Shown here piece by piece: positions 7,829-16,697 of a DNA stretch of 64,000 bases. This DNA is from Bacillus sp. NTK034 (lineage in GTDB: Bacteria > Bacillota > Bacilli > Bacillales > Cytobacillaceae): positions 24,702 to 88,701 of the forward strand of contig NZ_JAFKOJ010000013.1 of NCBI RefSeq assembly GCF_017303275.1. The letters run 5' to 3'. The translations under genes were made by a program, and so were the position numbers. Within the stretch, counting starts at the first letter, position 1, and each line of letters begins with the position of its first letter. The notes beneath the pieces were generated by a model, which did not search any database, was not told where the DNA came from, and saw only the letters and a list, made by a program, of their open reading frames with translations.

Positions 7829-8577
7829 AAAAGCACCTCCGTCCCTTCCACACTGGCCCCAAGTACATCCCCTGTCATTCCGCCAAACCAGGCAATGACT
7901 TTCCTTGATAAAAATGCGAATAACAATATTGAAAAAAGAACCATGATAAGAAACCCAACAATGGCCGGGTAACCTGCCAGCACGGCAGCTGCCGCGGCGG
8001 CCAGAAGGAAGATAGGGTAAATAGTTAAGGTGGTTTTCGAAGCAGCCTGCTGAAATAATGAGCCCAGCCCCTCTGTTTTGGCTGCCTTAACTTTTATCAG
8101 CAATACCCCCATTACCATCTTGCTTAAAAAAGGAATCACTGTGATTAAAAAATAGGAATATGGATTTGATAAAAGGACAATTTCATAGATAAATAGAAAA
8201 CGGGTACTCAGCAATACGATGATGGACAGCACACCGAACGCCCCCACTCGGGGATCACTCATGATTTCCAGCCGCCTCTCCTGATCCCGATAGGAGAAGA
8301 ACGCATCGCTCGCATCCATCCACCCATCAAGATGAATCCCGCCGGTCAGCAAAATGCCGGCCAGCCAGACGGCAAAAGCCGCAGCCAGGATTGAAAAAGG
8401 AGTCCATTCCAGAAAAGCATAGAGAATAAATGCGTATATGCTCCCCTGAATGAGGCCGGCTATAGGGAAGGTTCTGATTGCCTTCTCCAAGTGAGGCTTA
8501 TCCATGGGCAGAGAAATTGGAATGGGAATGCTTGTGAAAAATTGAAGGTTGATCAATAATCCCTTAAGCCATTTCAT
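7786..8577 (-). CDS. cobS: Adenosylcobinamide-GDP ribazoletransferase (cobalamin synthase)
   Basis: A 263-aa integral membrane enzyme with about six to seven hydrophobic segments. The N-terminal LLINLQFFTSIPIP and the motif GGIHLDGWMDASDAFFS (residues ~78-94), with Asp residues for Mg2+ binding, are diagnostic of CobS; GMTGDVLGASVEGTEVLLW near the C-terminus is the second conserved block. It joins adenosylcobinamide-GDP and alpha-ribazole (phosphate) to give adenosylcobalamin (phosphate). Start overlaps the end of cobQ by 14 bp. Length is normal. Confidence 0.95.
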   Translation of the reverse strand: MKWLKGLLINLQFFTSIPIPISLPMDKPHLEKAIRTFPIAGLIQGSIYAFILYAFLEWTPFSILAAAFAVWLAGILLTGGIHLDGWMDASDAFFSYRDQERRLEIMSDPRVGAFGVLSIIVLLSTRFLFIYEIVLLSNPYSYFLITVIPFLSKMVMGVLLIKVKAAKTEGLGSLFQQAASKTTLTIYPIFLLAAAAAAVLAGYPAIVGFLIMVLFSILLFAFLSRKVIAWFGGMTGDVLGASVEGTEVLLWMILWLLHYFVMG

Positions 8578-10087
8578 TCTGTTTTCTCCAGCTAAAGACG
8601 ATTTCCTTTAATTTTCCCCAATCAAGATGCTGAATCATATTTTCCGCCAGTCCGTTGTATTTCCTATCCTTCAGGGCTTTTATTCGGACAGGCTCCTTAC
8701 TTGGAATGCCTTTTTGTTTTCTCAGGGAATTAAGCCACGCACCCCTCCATTCATCATTATGGAAGATGTGGTGCATATACGTCCCTACCAGACGGCCTTC
8801 ATTTCCATAGAATCCATCTTCTTCGCCATTTTGAAGCAGAAGAAGGCGATTGCCTTCAAAGTCTTTTTCAAGAAATGTTTCACCTAAATGTATTTCATAT
8901 CCATCCAAGATTTCTTTTACGGGAAGGTTCATACTTGAATGCAGACAGCCCTTCACCTGCACGGTCTTCTTGCGTTCATGAAAAATGGTATCTGCCGGTA
9001 TTAAATTCAAGCCTTTTTCCTTTTCATTAGGATTACCGGTATCAGAACCCGCCATATCGATTAATCTCCTGCCGAGCATCTGGTATCCTCCGCAAATGCC
9101 GGCAATAGAACCTCCATCGGCAGCATAGCGCACAATCCAGTCCGCCAGACCTTTTTCCTTGAAATAGCGCAAATCGCGAATCGTGCTCTTTGTGCCGGGA
9201 ATGATCACCGCATCAGGCGAGCCAGCCTCTGATAGATGTCTTACCCATCTTATGTTAACGTCATCTTCATAGTAAAACGGATCGATGTCACTAAAGTTTG
9301 AAATAAATGGCGGCCGCAGCACTGCAATATCCAGAATACCTCCTCCAGCTCTTGGAGCAGCAGACTGAATGGATAGGGAATCCTCTGCATCGATCATATG
9401 GTTATCCAAGTAAGGCAGAACGCCAAGGACAGGTATGCCCGTCTTTTCCTCAATCCAGCGGATGCCATCCTCAAACAGTGTGATATCTCCGCGGAATTTA
9501 TTAATAATAATGCCCGCAACCCGCTGCCTTTCCTGTTTGGTGAAAAGCTCCAGGGTTCCAACAATGCTGGCAAAAACACCGCCCCTGTCAATATCAGCAA
9601 CCAGGATGACCGGCACATCCGCCATTTCAGCGACTTTCATATTCACAAGCTCTTTATCTTTTAAATTAATTTCAACAGGGCTGCCAGCACCCTCTATCAC
9701 AAGCAGCTCGTATTGAGCATCAAGCAGGCTCAGTGCCTCTCTGATGGTCTCCAGTCCCTTTTCATAATAGGTTTCCCGATAGCTTCTTCCTGATAGGGAA
9801 TTGACTGCTTTTCCAAGGAGAATGACCTCCGCATTCTGAGCGGATTGCGGCTTAAGGAGAATGGGATTCATCCAGACAGCAGCTTCAGTTCTTGCCGCTT
9901 CAGCCTGAATGCCCTGTGCCCTGCCGATTTCATTTCCATCCTTTGTCACGTATGAATTATTAGACATATTCTGGGATTTAAAAGGAGCCGTGCGGAAACC
10001 TTCATTGGAGAAGGCCCGGCAAAGAGCCGTAGCAATCAGGCTTTTGCCGGCATCGGATGAAGTCCCCTGAATCATTATTCCTTTCAT
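8564..10087 (-). CDS. cobQ: Cobyric acid synthase
   Basis: A 507-aa glutamine-dependent amidase. Residues 1-230 form the synthetase domain with the P-loop-like start MIQGTSSDAGKS and the later IEGAGSPVEINLKD; residues ~250-445 form the class I glutaminase domain with the nucleophile Cys in IAGICGGYQMLG and the late His in VGTYMHHIFHNDEW. The enzyme amidates adenosylcobyrinic acid a,c-diamide at four sites to give cobyric acid. ATG overlaps the cobU stop (ATGA). Because ring-synthesis genes are not in the window, it may serve salvage of incomplete corrinoids or a de novo pathway encoded elsewhere. Confidence 0.95.
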   Translation of the reverse strand: MKGIMIQGTSSDAGKSLIATALCRAFSNEGFRTAPFKSQNMSNNSYVTKDGNEIGRAQGIQAEAARTEAAVWMNPILLKPQSAQNAEVILLGKAVNSLSGRSYRETYYEKGLETIREALSLLDAQYELLVIEGAGSPVEINLKDKELVNMKVAEMADVPVILVADIDRGGVFASIVGTLELFTKQERQRVAGIIINKFRGDITLFEDGIRWIEEKTGIPVLGVLPYLDNHMIDAEDSLSIQSAAPRAGGGILDIAVLRPPFISNFSDIDPFYYEDDVNIRWVRHLSEAGSPDAVIIPGTKSTIRDLRYFKEKGLADWIVRYAADGGSIAGICGGYQMLGRRLIDMAGSDTGNPNEKEKGLNLIPADTIFHERKKTVQVKGCLHSSMNLPVKEILDGYEIHLGETFLEKDFEGNRLLLLQNGEEDGFYGNEGRLVGTYMHHIFHNDEWRGAWLNSLRKQKGIPSKEPVRIKALKDRKYNGLAENMIQHLDWGKLKEIVFSWRKQNEMA

Positions 10088-10659
10088 TCCGGTTCCCCTT
10101 TCATTTGTATGGGGATGCCAGCTTCAACAAGATAGGCTTCATCAGCCATACCTACTATATTCCTGTGAAGCGTCCCAAGTATTTTTGAATAGGTAATCAC
10201 CAGTTCATTTTTGCCAATTGGCTCATTCAAGACTTCGTTGCTGACAACGATCAAGTACCTGCAATTTTTACGGATTTCAGTGATGGCCCTGAGAATATCA
10301 AATGACAGACTTTCCTGGAATTCTCTGTTCCGCCAATCGTCTTCCGCTCTAAAAAGTTCATTATTCAAGAGAGTAGTCAAGCAATCGAAAAGAACAATAT
10401 CCTGATTATTAAAGTTTCCCGAGATCTCTTCAAGTGCGGAAGGCTTCTCCCAGGTTGTCCAGCTCAAACCGCTCTTTTCGCGGTCATCCTGGTGCCTCTG
10501 AATCCGTGCCTCCATCTCGGGATCGTATGCTTTTCCTGCAGCAATATAATGAAGCTTTCCTTCCGACTTCATTGCCAGCCCCGCAGCAGTCCTCTCTGCA
10601 AAGGAGCTCTTTCCGCTCCGCACTCCACCGGAGATAAAAATCAGCGATCCTCCCGCCAT
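10084..10659 (-). CDS. cobU: Bifunctional adenosylcobinamide kinase / adenosylcobinamide-phosphate guanylyltransferase
   Basis: A 191-aa protein of normal CobU length. The P-loop is GGVRSGKS (residues ~11-18), the RIQRHQDDR segment holds the His that accepts GMP, and IVVSNEVLNEPIGKNELV is the late conserved region. It phosphorylates adenosylcobinamide and then activates it with GTP for CobS. Start ATG has GGAGGCG upstream; it overlaps the end of cobD by 19 bp. This is the full-length copy, unlike the short homologue at 6834-7259. Confidence 0.93.
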   Translation of the reverse strand: MAGGSLIFISGGVRSGKSSFAERTAAGLAMKSEGKLHYIAAGKAYDPEMEARIQRHQDDREKSGLSWTTWEKPSALEEISGNFNNQDIVLFDCLTTLLNNELFRAEDDWRNREFQESLSFDILRAITEIRKNCRYLIVVSNEVLNEPIGKNELVITYSKILGTLHRNIVGMADEAYLVEAGIPIQMKGEPE

Positions 10660-11717
10660 TGCCGCATCGCCTCCATCAGCACATCATTGTCTTTCGGCCC
10701 TTTAATCGCAAAGCGCAGCCATCTTCCTTCCAGGCCAAGGAAATTCATTGTGTGCCTTGGGATAATTCCTTTCTCAAGCAAAAATTGAAAGAGAGGCAGC
10801 TGCATATCAAGTTTCGGATCTCTTAACAAATAGAAATTAACTGAAGAAGGAGAAACCTCAAAATCAAATTGCTGATAAAATTGAACCAGCCGCTCTCTCT
10901 CCTGCCGTATCAAATTCTTTGTCAGCCTGACATGCTCTTTGCTGTCCAGACACCATTCTCCTGCTTTTAAAGCAAGAGCATTTACGCTCCAGTGCGGTTT
11001 CAGAGCATTCGCTCTTTCAATTAACCCCTCACTTCCCATCATGTATCCAAGGCGCAGGCCCGGTATAGAAAACATCTTTGTCATGGAGCGCAGCACCACA
11101 ACATTCGAATCCTTTCCTATGAAAGGAACAATAGATTGATAGTCGCAGGCAAAGTCATAAAAAGCTTCATCCATAATAAGCAGGCAGCTGTGGATATGAC
11201 ACTTCTCAATCAATTCCTTCACAATGGAAGATGGGTAAAAAATACCTGTCGGATTATTCGGGTTACAGAAGAAAACAACATCAGCGGCTCTTAGCTTTTC
11301 AGATAGCGCTTCCATATTGAGATTCCAGGCTCCAGGCTCCAGCTGATGATAGGAGACTTTACAATGATTCACGCGGCAGGCCTCTTCATATTCCGAAAAA
11401 GCCGGCTGAATAATCAGCACCCTTTTTCCGGCTATCATCCGGCCAATCAGGGTGATTAGCTCGGCGCCTCCATTTCCCACCAAAATCTGTGTTTCTTTTA
11501 TTCCCTCTGCAGCCGCCATTTTGCTTTTTAATAGAGTAGAATGGGGATCCGGATAATCGCTAATAAATTGAAATAAGTTTCCCCATCCTTCTTTTAATTC
11601 GCGGGGAGGGCCAAGGGGATTGATATTGGCACTGAAATCAATTCGCTCCTCGGGCATTGGTTTATCGATTGCTTTATATAAATATTGCGGGTTAGATCCA
11701 TGTGAAGGCCAAATCAA
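10641..11717 (-). CDS. cobD: L-threonine-O-3-phosphate decarboxylase
   Basis: A 358-aa fold-type I PLP enzyme related to histidinol-phosphate aminotransferase. The N-terminal DFSANINPLGPP is the CobD signature; FCNPNNPTGIFYP, LLIMDEAFYDF and the Schiff-base Lys in LRSMTKMFSIPGLRLGY are clear. It makes (R)-1-aminopropan-2-ol phosphate for CbiB. Start is TTG, with AGGAGG eight bases upstream. No L-threonine kinase of the PduX type is visible in the window, so the source of threonine phosphate is open. Confidence 0.93.
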   Translation of the reverse strand: MIWPSHGSNPQYLYKAIDKPMPEERIDFSANINPLGPPRELKEGWGNLFQFISDYPDPHSTLLKSKMAAAEGIKETQILVGNGGAELITLIGRMIAGKRVLIIQPAFSEYEEACRVNHCKVSYHQLEPGAWNLNMEALSEKLRAADVVFFCNPNNPTGIFYPSSIVKELIEKCHIHSCLLIMDEAFYDFACDYQSIVPFIGKDSNVVVLRSMTKMFSIPGLRLGYMMGSEGLIERANALKPHWSVNALALKAGEWCLDSKEHVRLTKNLIRQERERLVQFYQQFDFEVSPSSVNFYLLRDPKLDMQLPLFQFLLEKGIIPRHTMNFLGLEGRWLRFAIKGPKDNDVLMEAMRQWREDR

Positions 11718-12657
11718 GGAACATCCCTCCTGTCCATAATAAAAGCAAGAATAAGAAAACCGTCTTGTTCATAATCGAAATGGTTTTTATGATATGTTCT
11801 TTTTCAAGCTGCACCATCGGCTTTCCCATCGTTGCACGGTTTGAGATTACACCCTTATAAAAATTGATTCCTCCAAGCTGAACCCCCAGAAGGGCTGCAA
11901 CAGCTGCTTCGCCCCAGCCGCTATTTGGGCTCGGGTGCTTTGGTGCATCTCTTAATAGAACTCTCCATACTTCCCCATATGAAGAATGCTCCGGGTTTTG
12001 TGTAAGCATGATGCAAACCGATGTCAGCCGGCTCGGGATCCAGTTCGCGATATCATCCACTTTGGCGGATGCCCATCCAAAATTCATATATCTATCATTT
12101 CTATGGCCAACCATTGAATCGCATGTATTAATGGCCCTGTAGATAAGGGCCATTGGAGCACCTCCAATCAAGGCCCAGAATAATGGAGCTGTAATGCCAT
12201 CACTGGTGTTTTCAGCCACTGTCTCCACGGCAGCCCTGACAATGCCTGGCTCATCCAATCGATCTGTATCCCTGCCGACAATGTATGAAAGCTTCAATCT
12301 TGCTTCTTCCATATCTCCTTCTGCCAGAGGCTCATAGACCTCCAGTGCTGCATCTTTTAAACTCTTTTGTGCAATGGCTGTGAAGATAAAAATGCCCTCT
12401 GCCAGAATGCCGGCAATCGGGTGAATTCCATAGAAGAGGCGGATGATTAAAAAAGTTATTCCTCCTGCAGCCATCAGGACTATAAAAAGCATGATAATCC
12501 CATTTAATTTTCTAAAGCGCCCTTTATTAAGGCCTTGTTCAAGTTTATGTATCAGGGCACCCATCCATCTGACCGGATGCGGCCAGTTTGGCGGGTCTCC
12601 TATCAGCTTATCTATTATGCAGGCAAAGGATAGGGCAAGCAGGTGATTAAAAATCAT
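11692..12657 (-). CDS. cbiB: Adenosylcobinamide-phosphate synthase CbiB
   Basis: A 321-aa membrane protein with about five hydrophobic segments. The N-terminal block DKLIGDPPNWPHPVRWMG and later AAVETVAENTSDGITAPLFW and HPSPNSGWGEAAVAALLGVQ are hallmark CbiB motifs. It attaches aminopropanol (phosphate) to adenosylcobyric acid. ATG at 12657 is chosen over a longer frame because it overlaps the previous stop (ATGA) and gives the usual N-terminus. Paired with the CbiZ domain of the preceding gene it completes cobinamide remodelling. Confidence 0.95.
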   Translation of the reverse strand: MIFNHLLALSFACIIDKLIGDPPNWPHPVRWMGALIHKLEQGLNKGRFRKLNGIIMLFIVLMAAGGITFLIIRLFYGIHPIAGILAEGIFIFTAIAQKSLKDAALEVYEPLAEGDMEEARLKLSYIVGRDTDRLDEPGIVRAAVETVAENTSDGITAPLFWALIGGAPMALIYRAINTCDSMVGHRNDRYMNFGWASAKVDDIANWIPSRLTSVCIMLTQNPEHSSYGEVWRVLLRDAPKHPSPNSGWGEAAVAALLGVQLGGINFYKGVISNRATMGKPMVQLEKEHIIKTISIMNKTVFLFLLLLWTGGMFLDLAFTWI

Positions 12658-14126
12658 CTCTTTATCCTTCTTTGCGATTTTTTTATCGCCTCTACAGTAC
12701 ATTCGTAGACACCTTTTCCGATCACTTTGCCTAGCGGTGTAATGGTACCCGCATACTCGAGGTTTTCTCCCTGCTGTGTGGCCGCAATCATAATACTGTC
12801 TGTCGATGTTCCGGTCGCAATCGTCCCTGTGACTGCATCCTTTACTTTCTGATCATATAAGGCTCTTGTCTTTGCCTCGGTTGCAGTCATAATGCATTGG
12901 ATAAAGGATTCCTCTGTCAGATTGCCATTAACGAAAATCCATGTATTGATTGTACCCGGAGTCAGATGATAAGAATGTGCTTCACTTTTCGAGGCATCAA
13001 CAGCATTGCCGACACCTGCTGTCACAACCACATACACAGAAAAGGTTCCCTCTTCATAAAATTTACTGCTATGATCTTCAACATATACAGCGGTCATCAT
13101 CCCCACGGTTTCCCCGGGTTCAAAGCCAATCTCCCGGACAAAATCCGCCATCTCCGCCCGATGATCACTGCAATCATAATTCTTGCTCACATGCCGGTTT
13201 AGAAATATGCGATTCCAGCCGGTGCCAGATCCGGTTACACCTGATGACATGGTTTTCAGCGGAAATGGGGAACAAATGACAAGTAAGTCGTCCTTTACCT
13301 CAAGACTGGATTGATCAATTCGATTCACTGATTGACTTTCCGCCTGAGAGCGCTGGGGCACCAGCACCATCTGAGGGGCCGGGACTCTTGGATGCGGAAG
13401 CTTCTCAATCTTCGTCCTATAGACCTCGCGTATTCTGCTTTCTTTTAAAACCTCATTGGGTATGTGGTTAATATTGACTTCGCCATTCTCCAGCAGCAAT
13501 AGGCGGTCACAATACAGGCCAGCCAAATTCAAATCATGAAAAATGGAAATGACCGTCAGCCCGCAGTCCTTTGACCATACAGAAAGGAGATCAAGCAATT
13601 CTTTTTGATAGGATAAATCAAGATGGTTAGTCGGCTCATCCAGCAATAATATTTCCGGCTCCTGGGCAAGGGCCTGGGCTAAAAACACCCTTTGTCTTTC
13701 GCCGCCGGATAATTGCTGTATATCATAATCCCGAAAATGGGAAATGCCTGTCTGCTCCATGACCCGATTGACCGCTTCTTCATCTTTGCCGGACCAGCTC
13801 TGGAACCACCCCTTTTGATGGGCATACCGCCCGAGAGAAACCGTTTCTTTTACGGTATAAGAAAAGGCCTGAGAGGAGTGCTGCGGCAGAACAGCAATAA
13901 TTTTTGCAAGCTCTTTCGGTGTATACTGTGAAAGGTTCTTTCCTTTGATCAGTATATCTCCTGACTTATGAGGCAGAATTCCGCTCAGCATTTTTAGAAT
14001 CGTGGTCTTGCCGCTTCCATTCGGCCCCAATATTCCGAAAAGCTCCCCTTTTTCTACTTCAAAGCTGATATTTTTCACAACCGGTGTACCGGCATATCCG
14101 CCAGTAACCTGATGAACGCTAAGCAT
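12654..14126 (-). CDS. Fusion of corrinoid ABC transporter ATPase (BtuD) and adenosylcobinamide amidohydrolase (CbiZ)
   Basis: A 490-aa two-domain protein. Residues ~1-250 are an ABC ATPase of the FecE/BtuD type: Walker A GPNGSGKTTI, signature LSGGERQRV, Walker B ILLLDEPTNHLD, switch His in SIFHDLNL. Residues ~275-485 match CbiZ, including GSGTGWNRIFLNRHVS, TAVYVEDHS and the Gly-rich VTAGVGNAVDA. The first half powers corrinoid import, the second hydrolyses the aminopropanol arm of cobinamides to yield cobyric acid. A similar arrangement is known for YvrA-type proteins of Bacillus. It follows btuC after 127 bp, and its stop overlaps cbiB (ATGA). Confidence 0.92.
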   Translation of the reverse strand: MLSVHQVTGGYAGTPVVKNISFEVEKGELFGILGPNGSGKTTILKMLSGILPHKSGDILIKGKNLSQYTPKELAKIIAVLPQHSSQAFSYTVKETVSLGRYAHQKGWFQSWSGKDEEAVNRVMEQTGISHFRDYDIQQLSGGERQRVFLAQALAQEPEILLLDEPTNHLDLSYQKELLDLLSVWSKDCGLTVISIFHDLNLAGLYCDRLLLLENGEVNINHIPNEVLKESRIREVYRTKIEKLPHPRVPAPQMVLVPQRSQAESQSVNRIDQSSLEVKDDLLVICSPFPLKTMSSGVTGSGTGWNRIFLNRHVSKNYDCSDHRAEMADFVREIGFEPGETVGMMTAVYVEDHSSKFYEEGTFSVYVVVTAGVGNAVDASKSEAHSYHLTPGTINTWIFVNGNLTEESFIQCIMTATEAKTRALYDQKVKDAVTGTIATGTSTDSIMIAATQQGENLEYAGTITPLGKVIGKGVYECTVEAIKKSQRRIKR

Positions 14127-14253
14127 GATTAACCACTTCTTTCTGAACTAAGATATGCCTTCAGAACAAGCAGAAACGTTTGTTCCAGCGAAGAAAATCC
14201 CGGAAGCCATCCCCTTGAATGGGTGGACGCTTATACTGGACAGTAATCGAAGT

Positions 14254-15306
14254 TCAAAGTTTATTCTTTCTTTTAATTAAAATAATGGCAAACGCAGGTG
14301 CACCGATGATCGCTGTAATCACACCGATTGGAAGCTCGGTAGGTGCAATGATCGTCCGTGAAACCAGATCGGCAATAATAAGAAAACCTGCACCCATAAG
14401 AATCGATAGCGGCAATAGGTGCCTATGATCCGGTCCCCATAACAGCCTGGTCAGATGAGGGATCACTAGCCCGACAAACCCTATCGTTCCAGACACAGCT
14501 ACTGCCGCACCCGTTAAGACGGAGCCAGCTACCAGGACCATCATCTTTCTCTTCTGAACGTCCACCCCTATATGCTGGGCCTTTTCCTCTCCGAAGCTCA
14601 TGGCATTCAGCTCTTTACTGTTCACTAACAGAAGGATGGCACCTATTACAAAAAACGGAAGGATAATGTTAATATACGCCCAGCCTCTCATGGATACACT
14701 GCCAAGAAGCCAGCCAATAATCTGTCTAAGCTCCTCTCCAGTAAGGGCTATCATTAGGGAAATTAGAGCGCCAAGAAAAGAACTGAAGATAATGCCTGTT
14801 AAAATAATCGTTTCCACTTTCATGGATCTTTCAATCTTTCTGGCAAATAGCAGAACGGCAAAAATGGTTAAAAAGGAAAACAAAATGCTGAATAACGGCA
14901 GCGTAAACATTCCTGCAAACGGAATGGATAAGCCTAAGAATAATGTTAAAACAGCACCGAGTGAAGCCCCGGACGAAACCCCAATTGTATATGGATCTGC
15001 CAGCGGATTTCTTAATAAACCTTGAAAGGCGGCTCCCGCAATTGCAAGAGACGCCCCTACTAGGCCAGCCAGCAATACGCGCGGCAGGCGAATATTCATA
15101 ATGATATTTGAATGCATAGCATCCGTGTTTTCCAACGAAATAAAAGGAAATAGCTCAGCGCTTATTACTCTGATAATCGTCATGGGGTGAACAGACACTG
15201 TTCCAATTGATATCCCCAACAGCATGGCAAAAAGCAGGAAAGCCGCTGCTGTTATATAAGCTAAAAATTTATTATTTAAATACGTCCGGATATACTGCTT
15301 TTGCAA
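14254..15306 (-). CDS. btuC: Corrinoid ABC transporter permease
   Basis: A 350-aa FecCD/BtuC-type permease with nine to ten membrane helices. RLPRVLLAGLVGASLAIAGAAFQ and the segment FVGLVIPHLTRLLWGPDHR (cytoplasmic loop that meets the ATPase) are typical. The start is placed at TTG 15306, because AAGGAG lies nine bases before it; this makes the gene overlap the end of btuF by 35 bp. It forms the channel with the BtuD-CbiZ ATPase. Confidence 0.92.
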   Translation of the reverse strand: MQKQYIRTYLNNKFLAYITAAAFLLFAMLLGISIGTVSVHPMTIIRVISAELFPFISLENTDAMHSNIIMNIRLPRVLLAGLVGASLAIAGAAFQGLLRNPLADPYTIGVSSGASLGAVLTLFLGLSIPFAGMFTLPLFSILFSFLTIFAVLLFARKIERSMKVETIILTGIIFSSFLGALISLMIALTGEELRQIIGWLLGSVSMRGWAYINIILPFFVIGAILLLVNSKELNAMSFGEEKAQHIGVDVQKRKMMVLVAGSVLTGAAVAVSGTIGFVGLVIPHLTRLLWGPDHRHLLPLSILMGAGFLIIADLVSRTIIAPTELPIGVITAIIGAPAFAIILIKRKNKL

Positions 15307-16246
15307 GTTCCTCGACTCCTTCAATAATACGAGGGCCAGAGCGGGTTACCATATCGGAATCAACATCGGCAACCTGCTTATTTTTCACTGCGGTTATATC
15401 CTGCCAGCCATCCCTGCCCATTACATTGCCGACAGCATCTTCAGTGTAATAGCCATGAGTTGTGATGATTACATCCGGATTCCGTTCGATAATCGCTTCC
15501 GGATCCATTTTTGGCCATCCTTCTTCCGTAATGATATTTTCTGCATTGATGGCACTTAGCATTTCGTCCATAAATGTTTTTGTACCTGCTGTATAGATTT
15601 CAGGAGCAGGTGAAACTTCCACGAATACGGATTTACGGTCTTCTTCTTTTATGCCCTGAGCTTTTGTTTTGATTTCCTCGAGCTTGCTTTTCATGTCTGA
15701 AACAAGCTGCTCTGCTTTATCTTTCTCTCCCGCTGCGGTTCCAACCATTTCAATGGATTCAAAAACCTGATCAAAGCTCTTCGCATCATTGACAACAAGG
15801 ACGGTCACACCTGCATCCCTTAATTGCTGAAGACCAGCTTCGGAATTATGTGCGCTTGAAGCATGAGCAAGGACAAGATCCGGATTTAAAGAAATAATTT
15901 TCTCGACATTAAATTCCATGCCGCCAATCTTTTCTTTTTCTGTGGCTTCGGGCGGGTAATTATCAAAATCGGAGACACCGACAACTTCTTCTCCAAGCCC
16001 CAATTCAAAAGCAATTTCGGTGTTGCTTGGAATCATGGACACGATTCTTTCAGGCTTGGATTCAATGGTTATTTCATTATCAAGAGCATCCTTTATTGTT
16101 ACAGGAAAAGCAGCTTCTTCCCCGCCGGCATTCTGCCCTTCCTCAACCTTGTTCTCTTCTTTAGGCTGTTCAGCACTCTCGCCGCAGCCTGCAAGCACTC
16201 CTGCAGCCAGAAGCAACGTTAATAAAAATGCATAAAACTTTTTCAT
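15272..16246 (-). CDS. btuF: Corrinoid-binding lipoprotein BtuF
   Basis: A 324-aa substrate-binding protein. The signal peptide MKKFYAFLLTLLLAAGVLAGC ends with a lipobox (VLAGC), giving a membrane-anchored lipoprotein. A Glu/Lys-rich linker follows, then a two-lobed PBP fold of the FepB/BtuF type (RIVSMIPSNTEIAFELGLG, VVGVSDFDNYPPEA, PDLVLAHA). ATG at 16246 is selected because AGGAGG lies eight bases upstream and the signal peptide begins there; the longer frame crosses a hairpin. First gene of the riboswitch-controlled operon, it captures corrinoids for BtuC. Confidence 0.93.
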   Translation of the reverse strand: MKKFYAFLLTLLLAAGVLAGCGESAEQPKEENKVEEGQNAGGEEAAFPVTIKDALDNEITIESKPERIVSMIPSNTEIAFELGLGEEVVGVSDFDNYPPEATEKEKIGGMEFNVEKIISLNPDLVLAHASSAHNSEAGLQQLRDAGVTVLVVNDAKSFDQVFESIEMVGTAAGEKDKAEQLVSDMKSKLEEIKTKAQGIKEEDRKSVFVEVSPAPEIYTAGTKTFMDEMLSAINAENIITEEGWPKMDPEAIIERNPDVIITTHGYYTEDAVGNVMGRDGWQDITAVKNKQVADVDSDMVTRSGPRIIEGVEELAKAVYPDVFK

Positions 16247-16269
16247 ACTCAGCAATCCTCCTAGAACTT

Positions 16270-16302
16270 TCGACAAAATTCGGGCGGTGCCTGTCACCAC
16301 CT
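16270..16302. repeat. Short palindromic sequence GGTGcctgtCACC with flanking TCGACAAAATTCG-like bases
   Basis: Between the attenuator and the btuF ribosome site lies GGTG-CCTGT-CACC, preceded by CGACAAAATTCGGGC. From memory, this combination recurs between genes in several Bacillus genomes, so it may be a small interspersed repeat; only one copy was noticed in this window. Confidence 0.45.
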
Positions 16303-16309
16303 ATAAAAT

Positions 16310-16343
16310 AAAAAAACATCCCCTCGAACAGCAAGGAGATGTT
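16310..16343 (-). terminator. Attenuator terminator of the cobalamin riboswitch
   Basis: On the minus strand AACATCtCC / GGgGATGTT forms a 9-bp stem with an 11-base loop and seven T behind it. It lies between the B12-box and btuF, so cobalamin binding probably favours this terminator and shuts off the operon. Confidence 0.85.
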
Positions 16344-16414
16344 GGTATGGTCATTTATCAATCAGTGCAAAAGGGATGGCCGGACCAAACACCTCCCTAT
16401 CCTCGTAGGTTTAT

Positions 16415-16600
16415 GGGTGCTAAGAATCAGGCAGGTCTCCTGGCTCATGGTCAATGCGTTCTGCTCCTTCCCATACATTCCTGTACAGTGGATTTGCAGA
16501 CAGCTTCCATTTACAGTGGCGGGACCGCGCTGGACTTTCACCAGCTTCCCTATTAAGTCTTCAAAAGAGCCTGTTTTAAAGCTCTTTTGAGAAGACACCT
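16415..16600 (-). promoter_or_regulatory. Cobalamin riboswitch
   Basis: Read on the minus strand, the B12 box AGCCAGGAGACCTGCC is present at 16430-16445. Upstream of it occur the other conserved pieces in the right order: AGGGAAGCTGGTGAAAGTCC, GCGGTCCCGCCACTGTAAAT, and a variable stem CTCAAAAGAGC/GCTCTTTTGA at the 5' end. The element precedes a transcription terminator and the corrinoid uptake and salvage genes, so it most likely switches the whole 14-gene operon off when adenosylcobalamin is plentiful. Ends are approximate. Confidence 0.97.
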
Positions 16601-16632
16601 GTTCTATGCGGATATAAAATTTTCTATCTCCG

Positions 16633-16661
16633 ATTATACACCATCCCGCAGAAAAAGTAAG
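16633..16661 (-). promoter_or_regulatory. Possible promoter of the cobamide operon
   Basis: On the minus strand TATAAT (16638-16633) lies 17 bp after a poor -35, CTTACT, and about 35-40 bp before the riboswitch. The -10 is perfect, the -35 is weak. Confidence 0.5.
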
Positions 16662-16697
16662 AGAAATTTGCTGAATGTTGTAAAAAAGTTCAGAATT

